The notes: generated by a model from the sequence alone, not told the origin. DNA of 12,618 bases from Caryophanales bacterium UBA2450 (GCA_002342545.1 DDQE01000017.1:19324-31941), one strand, 5' to 3'. Positions 1 through 7,869 are shown, counted from the stretch's first letter. Program-made: numbers and translations.

Positions 1-2427
1 CCATGTGGTTGTATTTCTTGGGTTATAGCCTTGTTCATCGCATATGAAATGTTTCATATACATATAAACCCCATTATTTTTGGCTCCTTCAATTTCTTCC
101 GCGGCGAGTTTACCACTTAAAACTCTATCTTCAGAGAAATATTCATAATTTCTAGAACCAAATGGAGAACGATGCAAATTGATACCTGGTCCATATAAAG
201 CGTTGACGCCAATCTCTCCTTGTCCTTCAGCCCCAATACAAAGACCTAAATTATTAAGCAATCTCTTAGAGAAAGTACACCCGATGATTGCTTCATCTGG
301 AAAACTAGTCCAGCTAGGGTCAATTATTACAGGAGAAAATGTACCGTTATACCCCGCAGGACCATCAATTTCTCTTGTCAGTGGCTTACCAACACTTACC
401 ACATCTTTAGTTTTAAAGCCTGAGAAATAAATCATATTCACCATCTCATCAAGAGACATTTGATTAAGTAATAAATCCCAAGTCGGATCATTATAATCAT
501 TAGCAAGCGTGTCTACTAAAGAAACATCAAGCTTAAGTTTCGCACCACTTTCGCCATTTAAATCACTCGCGGTTGGGAAAGTATCATCATCTTTAAGCAA
601 GATACGAAGATTATTTTCCACTCCAAATTTGGGAGCTTCAGTATAGTTATAATATTCGGTTGCGATAGAATCCGCGGCTTCACTAGCCACTGAGGAATTA
701 TTGACTATCGTTCCACTATTTTTATTAAGCGGGAAAGTAGAAGCAAAATTGCTTCTAGAAAGATATTCACTATCACTAATAAAGCTACTTCCATCAATTG
801 GAGCATTTTTATATGCGTTAGTTCCAGTGAATAAAGGAACGACTGAAGTGTTAGTGACTGGGTCATTATCAAAGAAGATAGTGCTAGAAACATTAAGAGT
901 AAAGTCTTCAATTAATGTGTGAACATCTTTTCTAATAGAGATATGGTATGTTCCATTTTCAAGTTCATATCCTTTATGATTATTATTATTTTTGTCATAT
1001 GCATCAAAAGAGGCCATATCATATGGATGGAATGACATGGAGACATTTTTAGATGCGCCTGGCTCAATATCTTCACTTTTTCCAAAATCTAAAAGGGCGA
1101 TTGAAGGTTTTTCAATTCCTCCAGTGGTAAAGGGAAGTTCAACATATAGTTGCGTGACATCTTTTCCTTTGATAGTGCCAGTATTGGTGATATTCACCTC
1201 AACTGTAATTTCATCATTATTAGAGATATTATCTCCTGTAGAAATATTCACCCCATTTTTCTTAATGGAAGTAATTTGTTGCGTAAAAGAAGTATAGCTT
1301 TCTCCATATCCAAATGGCCTGAAGACTGCTTCTTCATAACTATGAATTCCAAAATTGGTGCTAGCGAAGCTAGAAGACCAGAAATTCATCTTATCCGCGG
1401 TCTCATACCATTTATAGCCAAAATATATACTTTCTTCAAATACTGGGGAATTATAATCATTTCTGTTCGCGTAAACCGGATCCGCTTTTGGGACAATCGG
1501 AAAAGTATCAGAAAGATGTCCACTTGGATTGACTTCTCCATAGAGAATTTCAGGAATAGCTTCCGCTCCACATTCGCCAGTGACACCAACATATAATAAA
1601 GCGTCCACTCTATCATCCATTGATTCTAAAAACATCGCATTTGTAGTGTTAAGTAAAACAATGACTTTAGAGAAATTTTCGCTAAGCATATCTATCACTC
1701 CTTCTTCAACGGAAGTTGTTTGTAGATATGTACGATTATTAACAGTTTGTTTAGCCCCGCCATCAGTAATTAAAGTTTGTTCCGCGGGGACTGATTCTTT
1801 AGAATTTGAATCAGTTCTGGTATTTTCTCCAGAAACTCTAGAAATCACAAATATTGCGGTATCAGAATATGCTTTTGCATTATCTAGCCACCCCTTAGAT
1901 TCATACCAATTTCTAGAAGCTTCATATTGATAATAAACAGAAGCCTTTTTGGTATCAGAACTGCTCCCTTTGACTCTCGCAGGCCAAGAGAAAGAATTAT
2001 ATGCTTCAATTAAATCTTTATTATATTCATATTCTTCATTTTCAAATGCTTGCAGTAGATTGACAGATTTATTGGCGTTAGGTTTCGTAGATCCACTTCC
2101 TACTCCAATTTGAAGCCACCCATTTTCTGTAGCCCCATAGCCAAAGATATTGACTTTCTTGTTATGAGAAAGAGGAAGGGCATGATTTTCATTTTTAAGT
2201 AAGACGATTCCTTCTTCTAATAATTCAGTACAAAGTTTACCGCCATTATTTTTTTCTCCCTCTTCTCCACCAGAATCGGTATTAGCCTTATTTGCTTCAT
2301 TCGCTAAAAAACCTCCGATGACGGGATCATATTCTTTTTCGATATTGATGCCAATCACTAGCCCAGTAATGAGAGCGGCACCAATGATCGGAATTATCCA
2401 TTTAGTTATTCTATGTATTCTTTTCAT
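1..2427 (-). CDS. Membrane-anchored, domain-permuted GH3 glycoside hydrolase (beta-glucosidase-like), 3' end outside the window
   Basis: 809 codons are open and run off the left edge. Residues 11-28 form a hydrophobic segment after a basic MKRIHRITKW start, suggesting an uncleaved anchor with the enzyme outside the cell. The domains come in permuted order. First is the GH3 C-terminal domain (GIVLLKNENHALPL at 73-86, VSGEN with likely acid/base Glu201, GEVNPSGHLSDTFP near 300). Next is a fibronectin III-like domain (about 400-490). Last is the GH3 TIM barrel (from about 640, with REIDGPAG, Asp688, and KHF at 792-794). The catalytic Asp (SDW-type motif) should lie just beyond the edge. This reversed order is known from Ruminococcus and Butyrivibrio beta-glucosidases. 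In the family the enzyme removes terminal beta-linked sugars; the actual substrate here is unknown. The start ATG lies 4 nt after the lipoprotein stop, with AGGG 9 nt upstream, so the two are translated from one message. Confidence 0.9.
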   Translation of the reverse strand, partial: MKRIHRITKWIIPIIGAALITGLVIGINIEKEYDPVIGGFLANEANKANTDSGGEEGEKNNGGKLCTELLEEGIVLLKNENHALPLSHNKKVNIFGYGATENGWLQIGVGSGSTKPNANKSVNLLQAFENEEYEYNKDLIEAYNSFSWPARVKGSSSDTKKASVYYQYEASRNWYESKGWLDNAKAYSDTAIFVISRVSGENTRTDSNSKESVPAEQTLITDGGAKQTVNNRTYLQTTSVEEGVIDMLSENFSKVIVLLNTTNAMFLESMDDRVDALLYVGVTGECGAEAIPEILYGEVNPSGHLSDTFPIVPKADPVYANRNDYNSPVFEESIYFGYKWYETADKMNFWSSSFASTNFGIHSYEEAVFRPFGYGESYTSFTQQITSIKKNGVNISTGDNISNNDEITVEVNITNTGTIKGKDVTQLYVELPFTTGGIEKPSIALLDFGKSEDIEPGASKNVSMSFHPYDMASFDAYDKNNNNHKGYELENGTYHISIRKDVHTLIEDFTLNVSSTIFFDNDPVTNTSVVPLFTGTNAYKNAPIDGSSFISDSEYLSRSNFASTFPLNKNSGTIVNNSSVASEAADSIATEYYNYTEAPKFGVENNLRILLKDDDTFPTASDLNGESGAKLKLDVSLVDTLANDYNDPTWDLLLNQMSLDEMVNMIYFSGFKTKDVVSVGKPLTREIDGPAGYNGTFSPVIIDPSWTSFPDEAIIGCTFSKRLLNNLGLCIGAEGQGEIGVNALYGPGINLHRSPFGSRNYEYFSEDRVLSGKLAAEEIEGAKNNGVYMYMKHFICDEQGYNPRNTTTW

Positions 2428-2431
2428 ATTC

Positions 2432-4597
2432 TTATGCCCTTATTACGGTCGCATCCGTGAATACGCCAAATGCGGTCGCGTTATTATATCCAGAATTATA
2501 GATACCATTACAGTTCTTAATGGTTATTTTATTAGTGTTAATAGAGGAATAATCATATGTAGTAAAGCCACTAGCATTAGTTAGACTAACCCATGAACCA
2601 ATCGCATTATTGGCATTTTCAATAGTGAAATTAGCGGCTTTAATGGTTAAGCCAAGCGCACTCTTATGGGAGAATTGAATACCAGTCTTATTCTTATTTT
2701 GACTAGATTTAATTAATACTTCTCCGCTGGTATTAAATACTAGTTTTGCGTTAGTAGCACTAGTTTGGATAATATTGTCATCACTAAGAAGAATTAATGA
2801 AGCATTATTTTGAGTCTCATTATCATCTCCATTTGTGATAAGGAGATTTCTAAAAGCATAAATCGCAGACTTTCCACTTCTAATATTAAGATTAGAACTA
2901 TCTCTAAGAATAATTGAGCCAGAACTATTATATATTCCGTATCCCGAAGTAGAAGTAATATTCACATTACCTTCATTTTCAATCACAAAATCCGAAGCTT
3001 TTGCAAGATATATGGCATCTTGAGTACTAGAAATATTTAACGAACCTTCAACTTCGATATAAGGGTAAGTAACTACAGAACTCCAAGCATAAATTCCATA
3101 ATTGACATCAGAGATATTGTATTCTCCTCCTTCATTAACAAAGATTCTAATTTGACTTGATTGATCTTTAGTAATTGCTTGAGCATATGCGAATCCTTGA
3201 AGATTAAAAATTCCATCAATCACTAGATCTTCATATATTTTTATGCCAGACATATCTTCTTTGGTAGAACCAATGAGATTTAAAGTAACTCCACTAGCAA
3301 CAGTGAGGTTATAGGCATTAATTCCATCACAAAGTTGACTATATTTGACTTCAAAAGTCCCGCTTCCTTGAATGGTTACTTTCTTAAAGGCTGAGAAATC
3401 AAGCATTCCGTCTAAATCTGATTGACCGTCACTAGCGGTGATGATAGTTTTCTTTCCTTCTAAAAGAGTGATATTGAGATATTTATCGTCTCCCACTGTC
3501 GTAGCTTCTGCAACTTGATTTGGGAATAATTCATTCCAAGAATCAATAGAATACGCACTTGTTCCTGCGATAATCGCAGAATCAGGAATTTCGATATTTC
3601 CATCAGTATAGACATTGATTCTATCAATATTTGCGGTTGCTCCTCCAGAATTTAAAACACTTAATCTATTCGTGCCTTCATATACATTCGTCGTGAATAC
3701 AACATATTCATTCCACGCTCCCACGTTGCTAGCAATATTCGCATTAGAAACAATATTATCAGTATTTAAAGAAATATTATGGGAATTACCAAAGATGAAA
3801 CTATTTGTATTACCTAACATTCTAAAGACGAATCTGGCAATGGTATTTTTATCAGAATTAAAGATGAAAGAGAAACCACTTCCAGAAGTGTTTTTCATCT
3901 CTATGAAAGCATCATTACTAGGATGGGCATATGTCTCTTTTTGCGACTCCGTGGTACATTTATAGACTTTGCTACCACCATTGATGATGAAGGTTTCCGC
4001 TTCAAACAAATGATTACTTCCAACAATTACGGTAATAGGGATATTCACTTGTTTATCTTGATAAGAGATATTAATCGCCGTTGTTGATGGGGTAATTGAG
4101 GTAGTATTGACGGTATATCCGCTTGAAATATCTTTATTTCTTCCACTTTGATATGTGGCATATAGAATAAGCCCTGTCGTATCAATTTCATCTCCCTCGG
4201 TGAAATATACGTTCCTAGTGGGATATTCTTTAATTTCTAAGGTCAGTAAAGTATCTAATGTCACTGTAATAGGAACATAAGCGGTGACTCCATAATAAGA
4301 GATTTCTATATTGGTTTTATCTACTGTTAAAGGGGTATCGTCATATCTAAATTTCCTATTATTAACGACATTTCCTTCAACTTTTCCTGAGCTCCATGTA
4401 GCTTGCACCACCATTCCAGTAGGATCAAAATAGTCTCCATCATAATAAGAAGTTTGAGTGGGGTTAGTGACTACCTCAATTGAGGTGACACTATCGTCGC
4501 TAACTGGATCAATTGGGAATGTGCGAGAAGAAAAAGAACAAGCCGCTAATAAATAACTGCTTAATAAGACTGGAATGAATTTTAAAATTTTCTTCAT
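2432..4597 (-). CDS. Surface lipoprotein: two Ig-like domains, CBM6/35-like domain and a beta-helix-like C-terminal module
   Basis: 721 aa from ATG 4597. In-frame ATG 4600 and TTG 4603 also exist, but AAGG at 4609-4606 is best spaced for 4597. A lipoprotein signal ends in LLAAC (Cys20), so the mature protein should be lipid-anchored on the outer face of the membrane. Two Big_3-type Ig-like repeats follow (about 38-115 and 116-192; pattern D...FD.TG...ATY.SG). Next is a beta-sandwich like CBM6/CBM35 (about 197-332, starting FEAETF and ending NIDRINVYT). Residues 344-721 are rich in short N/S/T/I/V strands with recurring DGI, GI and AI turns, as in right-handed beta-helix carbohydrate-binding proteins such as the Cthe_2159 family. 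This last part is paralogous to the C-terminus of the 4829-6973 protein. Its place directly before a GH3 enzyme suggests it holds a glycan at the cell surface. No catalytic motif is visible; function is inferred. Confidence 0.85.
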   Translation of the reverse strand: MKKILKFIPVLLSSYLLAACSFSSRTFPIDPVSDDSVTSIEVVTNPTQTSYYDGDYFDPTGMVVQATWSSGKVEGNVVNNRKFRYDDTPLTVDKTNIEISYYGVTAYVPITVTLDTLLTLEIKEYPTRNVYFTEGDEIDTTGLILYATYQSGRNKDISSGYTVNTTSITPSTTAINISYQDKQVNIPITVIVGSNHLFEAETFIINGGSKVYKCTTESQKETYAHPSNDAFIEMKNTSGSGFSFIFNSDKNTIARFVFRMLGNTNSFIFGNSHNISLNTDNIVSNANIASNVGAWNEYVVFTTNVYEGTNRLSVLNSGGATANIDRINVYTDGNIEIPDSAIIAGTSAYSIDSWNELFPNQVAEATTVGDDKYLNITLLEGKKTIITASDGQSDLDGMLDFSAFKKVTIQGSGTFEVKYSQLCDGINAYNLTVASGVTLNLIGSTKEDMSGIKIYEDLVIDGIFNLQGFAYAQAITKDQSSQIRIFVNEGGEYNISDVNYGIYAWSSVVTYPYIEVEGSLNISSTQDAIYLAKASDFVIENEGNVNITSTSGYGIYNSSGSIILRDSSNLNIRSGKSAIYAFRNLLITNGDDNETQNNASLILLSDDNIIQTSATNAKLVFNTSGEVLIKSSQNKNKTGIQFSHKSALGLTIKAANFTIENANNAIGSWVSLTNASGFTTYDYSSINTNKITIKNCNGIYNSGYNNATAFGVFTDATVIRA

Positions 4598-4603
4598 CAT
4601 CAA

Positions 4604-4828
4604 TACCTTATTTAGCTATCAACGTTACATGTTGAGCCACTAGACCCATTCAAGCTCTTTGCAGTCCAAACATGAATAACATCTTTATTTTGGCTCCACT
4701 ATATGTTGGAGCTTTTTTTGTGTCGATTTTATTCAAGACCAATCTACGTTGTAGAAATTCTCATAACCGCGTCTCTTACAATATTTCTTTTAAAAATATA
4801 AGCCGTAATTTGAAATCTTATTTGTTAC
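4604..4828. other. Intergenic stretch with a plus-strand gene-tail relic
   Basis: Lies between two minus-strand genes that probably share a transcript. I see no minus-strand terminator and no convincing minus promoter here. On the plus strand, codons 4617-4673 read LSTLHVEPLDPFKLFAVQT and then stop at TGA. The tail is followed 19 nt later by a plus-strand terminator. This looks like the 3' end of a lost plus-strand gene, possibly a transposase, but I cannot identify it. Confidence 0.3.
4693..4719 (+). terminator. Intrinsic terminator on the plus strand with no intact upstream gene
   Basis: GCTCCA (4693-4698) and TGGAGC (4707-4712) form a 6-bp stem with an 8-nt loop, followed by seven T. On the minus strand the U-run precedes the hairpin, so it should not stop the surface operon. 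No plus-strand gene ends here, so it is probably left over from a lost element. Confidence 0.6.
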
Positions 4829-6973
4829 TTATTGCTGGGTAGTAACAACATTAACGGTGGACTCGGTGAATTTATTTTTAAGTGTACTTGAAGCATCACC
4901 ATTAATAATATTTTTACAGTCAACAACATTAAGTTTGGAATAATCACCATCATTAGTATATGTAAATTTGAAATTGGCTGATACCCAACACCCAATTGCA
5001 TTTGAACAATTCTTAATTGTCATATTGCTACAGAGCAATCTAAAATGAAGATCGTTACTTGCTTTACCACCCAAGTGAATACCAGTTGAACCTTTGGCAC
5101 CAAGTTTTTCGATAAGGACTTCACCATCAGTGTTAAATAAAGTTGCACACCAACCATTACCACGGGCACCAATTGGATTAACATTGCTTGTCATTGCATG
5201 AGTTCCAGATGTAAGACCACGGCTTTTAACAATTAATGAGGCATTATTCTTTGAATAACCATCTTGGTCGCCAGCGCAGACACAAAGGGCGATATATCCA
5301 TTAATACCAGAAGAACCAGCTTCAATACTAAGTTTGGAACTATCTTGGATATAAATATAACCATTATTTCCTAATTTAATACCGCAGCCCTCAGTCGTAG
5401 TAATTGTGACCTCAGCCGTGTTTTGGAACCAGAATCTATTATTTGGTGTTTTGCTGCCATTTTCATCATGGTTATAAATACCAGCGCCGACTGCATCAAG
5501 TGTGACTCTTGCGTTGTCCTTAAAATATGTAAAAACTTGTGTCTCGAATTGCATAGCGTCTTCATTAGCATCAATAGTTAATTTACCGGAGATATTTAAT
5601 CTACAACCTCCTGTAGGTGTACCCCAAACGTGAATGCCGTCACGAGCATGATTAATGTTTAACTTGCCGGTCGCACCAATATTCAATGCAAATGTTTTAG
5701 AACTAGAACCATCTTTATCGGTGTTAAAGCCAACTGCATAACCATATTTTGTAACGTTTGCAGTACCATCAATTTGAAGTGTTCCATAAACTTTAAAGCC
5801 TGTCTTTCTAGCTTCGTTAAAGCCGATTAAATTAAGAGTAGCGCCTTCTTGAATTTCTAAATTCCATGCTTCAATGCCATCAATTTCTGAAGCGTATTCG
5901 ACAGTTAATTTGCCATTTCCAGCAACAACAACTGAATCATAGAGCATTAAATCAAGTTGACCATCTAAAGCGCCGCCGGATTCAGCTGTCACCGTGGTAT
6001 CTCCATTTAAGGTTATAGTTAAGGTTTTGTTACCTGCTTCTTCTGAAAAAACTGCTACTTGATTTGTGAATAATTCATTCCATCTATTTAAAGAATAATA
6101 CGATGTACCAGCGTGGATATATTCTGTGTAAACTGTGTCACCATATCCAATATCAAATGAAACTGAAGAATCACTCTTGAGAGTATATGTTTCAGAATCA
6201 CGAACCTCATCATCAATCATCGCAGTACGATAAGAAATATCGTAGTCAGTTCCTGATAAAACTGGTAAAACTGTTGGTTCAACTAAAACCTCATCACAAA
6301 CGGAACATTTTTTACCATTATATGAGCCGGTTGTTTCTTTTGTTGGAGCAACCGTAGGAATATCAACAATAGTATGCTCGTAATATTCTCCTTTTCTAAC
6401 ACAATGTTCATCCAAACATTCGTGCCAGTGATATGTTTCGTTAGTAGTCCATTCGGAGGAATAATTGTGAGTTTCGCTATCTTCAGTTACACAACCAAAA
6501 GAAATGTCTATACTTTCAATATCAGTCGCACCACTAGAAATTAATTTAAAATAATTTCCTCTTACATCGGTGGAAACTCCACTTTCTAAAGTATATTCAT
6601 AGCACGTATCATCGACTCCATTATATCCAGTATGGAGAATGAGATTACCAGAGAAAGAAACTAGAAACGAACTTAAAGAATTTGATGCTTCATTTTTATA
6701 TAATTCTCCATTATCAGCAAGAGAAACATGACCGGTCGCATTGCTACTCGCTCCTACATAGGAAAAATGAGCATATCCATTATATGTTAAAGAACCGCTT
6801 CCTGAAGTAATGTTTGGTTGATTGGTATTATTTAAAACAATATGTGTAGTATTATTTGTTCTAGTTCCAAGTGCGAAAACATTATTAATTGCAAATGATG
6901 GAACTGAAACCACGATAGCTGACATCCCGAAAATTGAAGAGATAGCAGCATAAAGCACCAATTTTTTGTTCAT
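4829..6973 (-). CDS. Secreted surface protein with H/W/C-rich repeat and beta-helix-like C-terminal module
   Basis: 714 aa. AAGGAGG lies 9 nt before the ATG, a strong ribosome site. Residues 1-34 are a Sec signal peptide (KK, hydrophobic core, PSFA/NVFA cleavage region). Residues about 35-162 form a strand-rich domain I do not recognise. Residues about 169-232 hold an H/W/C-rich unit (HNYSSEWTTN, HWHEC, CSVC at 223-226) of a type often repeated in Bacillota surface proteins and possibly metal-binding. Residues about 285-714 are the beta-helix-like module, homologous to 344-721 of the downstream lipoprotein (shared WNELF.NQVA, LDG.LD, V.Y...DGI.A.NL, TLNLIG). No sortase motif or lipobox is visible, so attachment may be non-covalent or absent. 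The role is probably glycan binding or adhesion; this is inference. Its promoter carries a G10 tract, so expression may be phase-variable. Confidence 0.8.
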   Translation of the reverse strand: MNKKLVLYAAISSIFGMSAIVVSVPSFAINNVFALGTRTNNTTHIVLNNTNQPNITSGSGSLTYNGYAHFSYVGASSNATGHVSLADNGELYKNEASNSLSSFLVSFSGNLILHTGYNGVDDTCYEYTLESGVSTDVRGNYFKLISSGATDIESIDISFGCVTEDSETHNYSSEWTTNETYHWHECLDEHCVRKGEYYEHTIVDIPTVAPTKETTGSYNGKKCSVCDEVLVEPTVLPVLSGTDYDISYRTAMIDDEVRDSETYTLKSDSSVSFDIGYGDTVYTEYIHAGTSYYSLNRWNELFTNQVAVFSEEAGNKTLTITLNGDTTVTAESGGALDGQLDLMLYDSVVVAGNGKLTVEYASEIDGIEAWNLEIQEGATLNLIGFNEARKTGFKVYGTLQIDGTANVTKYGYAVGFNTDKDGSSSKTFALNIGATGKLNINHARDGIHVWGTPTGGCRLNISGKLTIDANEDAMQFETQVFTYFKDNARVTLDAVGAGIYNHDENGSKTPNNRFWFQNTAEVTITTTEGCGIKLGNNGYIYIQDSSKLSIEAGSSGINGYIALCVCAGDQDGYSKNNASLIVKSRGLTSGTHAMTSNVNPIGARGNGWCATLFNTDGEVLIEKLGAKGSTGIHLGGKASNDLHFRLLCSNMTIKNCSNAIGCWVSANFKFTYTNDGDYSKLNVVDCKNIINGDASSTLKNKFTESTVNVVTTQQ

Positions 6974-7013
6974 TAAAGTTATTCCTCCTTAAACAAAAGT
7001 ATGATTTTATCAT

Positions 7014-7043
7014 ATAATACCCCCCCCCCGACCATTTTGTCAA
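7014..7043 (-). promoter_or_regulatory. Promoter with a G10 homopolymer in the -35/-10 spacer
   Basis: On the minus strand TTGACA (7043-7038) and TATTAT (7019-7014) are separated by 18 nt, ten of which are an uninterrupted G run. One G fewer would give the optimal 17-nt spacer. The expected start site is near 7007, giving a leader of about 34 nt before the ATG at 6973. Homopolymers placed like this make promoters phase-variable, as in Neisseria porA and opc. Confidence 0.7.
7020..7029. repeat. Homopolymeric C10 (G10 on the minus strand) tract
   Basis: Ten consecutive C on the plus strand in AT-rich surroundings, by far the longest G/C homopolymer in the window. It lies wholly within the promoter spacer of the 714-aa surface protein gene. 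Confidence 0.95.
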
Positions 7044-7088
7044 TTCAAAGAACGGGCTCTTTTTTGTCAATTCAAAGAAGGGGCTGAA
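7035..7088. repeat. Two-copy 27-bp tandem repeat carrying duplicated -35 boxes
   Basis: Units 7035-7061 and 7062-7088 share TTTTGTCAATTCAAAGAA followed by a near-identical (C/G)GGGCT. Each holds TTGACA on the minus strand (7043-7038 and 7070-7065). Only the proximal copy is correctly spaced from TATTAT. The repeat may be a regulator site or a simple duplication. Confidence 0.8.
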
Positions 7089-7269
7089 TTTGCGAAACGC
7101 ATGAAATTTATTTCATACTTGCCCTAACCCATGAGATTGTTGATTTTGCAAGTGTTGTTTTCTAAATCCTCACAAAATCACGCATTTTAAAACCTTACAA
7201 AAGCTTATTTCAGGCGCTAAGTCATTGAAATTATCTCGCCAACTGACAAACTAAATGCAGTTAATCCGA
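7089..7269. other. Intergenic stretch with no recognisable gene
   Basis: No ORF with a ribosome site and no convincing hairpin-plus-U-run was found. It could be the rest of the degraded group II intron that starts at 7433, but I see no domain V sequence in it. Confidence 0.4.
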
Positions 7270-7433
7270 TTAATGATGAATTAGCTTAAGTCTTCTATTC
7301 GTTAGGCCACGGTTTCGCTATCCCTTCTTTTCATGCATAGTTACCTAGAGGCACTTTGAGAATCGCTATAGGGTTGGCTGGCAAATACCTCCCTTCGGAC
7401 TTTCACCGTAGATATTTGACAAGCCCCTCATAC
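7270..7433 (-). mobile_element. Probable 5' fragment of a group II intron (domain I)
   Basis: On the minus strand the segment starts GTATG at 7433, close to the group II 5' consensus GUGYG. It continues with features typical of bacterial domain I: CGGTGAAAGTCCG near 7407-7395, GCCAGCCAACCC near 7381-7370, and AAGGGATAGCGAAAC with GTGGCCTAACGAA near 7320-7295. The 5' junction lies directly behind the U-run of an intrinsic terminator, which is the preferred target type of group IIC introns. No reverse transcriptase ORF and no domain V are visible before the next promoter, so it is a truncated, inactive remnant if the identification holds. I recognise this from memory of intron sequences, not from an alignment. 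Confidence 0.45.
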
Positions 7434-7434
7434 T

Positions 7435-7459
7435 AAAAAAGTCGCCCTTGTAGACGACT
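7435..7459 (-). terminator. Intrinsic terminator of the Nif11-type peptide gene
   Basis: On the minus strand AGTCGTC (7459-7453), loop TACAAG and GGCGACT (7446-7440) make a 7-bp stem with one G-U, followed by a run of T. It lies 41 nt after the stop of the peptide gene and abuts the putative group II intron fragment. Confidence 0.85.
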
Positions 7460-7500
7460 TAATTGTTACATAAATCCAATTTTTGATTATGCTTTTATAA

Positions 7501-7809
7501 TTATAAATCTTCGTTTTTGGAACCTTTCCAAGTATACCCACATTCACACGCAAATTCATAGATAAGGCCATAATATGATTTTCGACCGATATAACGACCT
7601 TCCACTAATCTACCACATTTTTTACATGTTTTTGAAACGTCAGGTGCGTTAGTGGATAAACAACCACCACCATTAACTGCTTCTAATTGTTCATCAGTTA
7701 AAGAAAATCCTTCTTCTTTAGCTAAAGCGAGTAATTCATCCGTATTTTTGCATGCACTAACTTTTTTAATTTGTTCTTCAGTTAAACCTTTTAATAATTC
7801 TTTTTTCAT
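7501..7809 (-). CDS. Nif11-type leader peptide with Cys-rich, zinc-ribbon-like core (RiPP or bacteriocin precursor candidate)
   Basis: 102 aa; AGGAGA stands 9 nt before the ATG. Residues 1-49 match the Nif11/double-glycine leader pattern (LTEEQIKKV, then AKEEGFSLTDEQLEAVNGGG). Cleavage is expected after Gly48 or Gly49. The 53-residue remainder begins with Cys50 and contains CKKCG (Cys62, Cys65) and ACECG (Cys88, Cys90) around a Tyr/Gly-rich middle, with Trp94 near the end. The CxxC/CxC spacing looks like a zinc ribbon rather than a typical lanthipeptide core. In the Nif11 family the leader recruits modification enzymes and a C39-peptidase ABC exporter, but none is encoded in this window, so it is an orphan here. 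A weak promoter (TTGTGA/TATAGA, 17-nt spacer, 7859-7831) precedes it, and a good terminator follows. It could be a bacteriocin, a signal, or a small metal-binding protein. Confidence 0.8.
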   Translation of the reverse strand: MKKELLKGLTEEQIKKVSACKNTDELLALAKEEGFSLTDEQLEAVNGGGCLSTNAPDVSKTCKKCGRLVEGRYIGRKSYYGLIYEFACECGYTWKGSKNEDL

Positions 7810-7869
7810 GTTCGAAGTTCTCCTATGTTATCTATATGTTATCAAAACAATTGTCACAAATGTGCCACA

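Noticed and set aside
1386..1616. Minus-strand frame of 76 codons within the GH3 gene
   Set aside because: Different frame from the GH3 motifs around it and no ribosome site.
179..1930. Several plus-strand frames of 73-148 codons opposite the GH3 gene
   Set aside because: They lie antisense to a well-supported enzyme gene, have no ribosome sites, and have low-complexity Ser/Leu-rich products.
2318..2584. Plus-strand frame of 88 codons across the GH3/lipoprotein junction
   Set aside because: It crosses two real minus-strand genes and lacks a ribosome site.
3615..3965. Plus-strand frame of 116 codons
   Set aside because: Antisense to the CBM-like domain of the lipoprotein; hydrophobicity arises from the complement of Asn/Ser-rich codons.
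5371..5574. Minus-strand frame of 67 codons within the 714-aa gene
   Set aside because: Alternative frame of a long gene with consistent domain signals; no ribosome site.
7020..7029. C10 tract as a sequencing or assembly artefact
   Set aside because: Its exact length may be uncertain, but its position between two good promoter boxes argues for a real feature; read-level counts would settle it.
6885..7070. Minus-strand frame of 61 codons that starts upstream of the G tract and overlaps the surface protein start
   Set aside because: It starts in the tandem repeat upstream of the mapped promoter elements, reads through the G10 tract, and overlaps the AAGGAGG-led gene in another frame.
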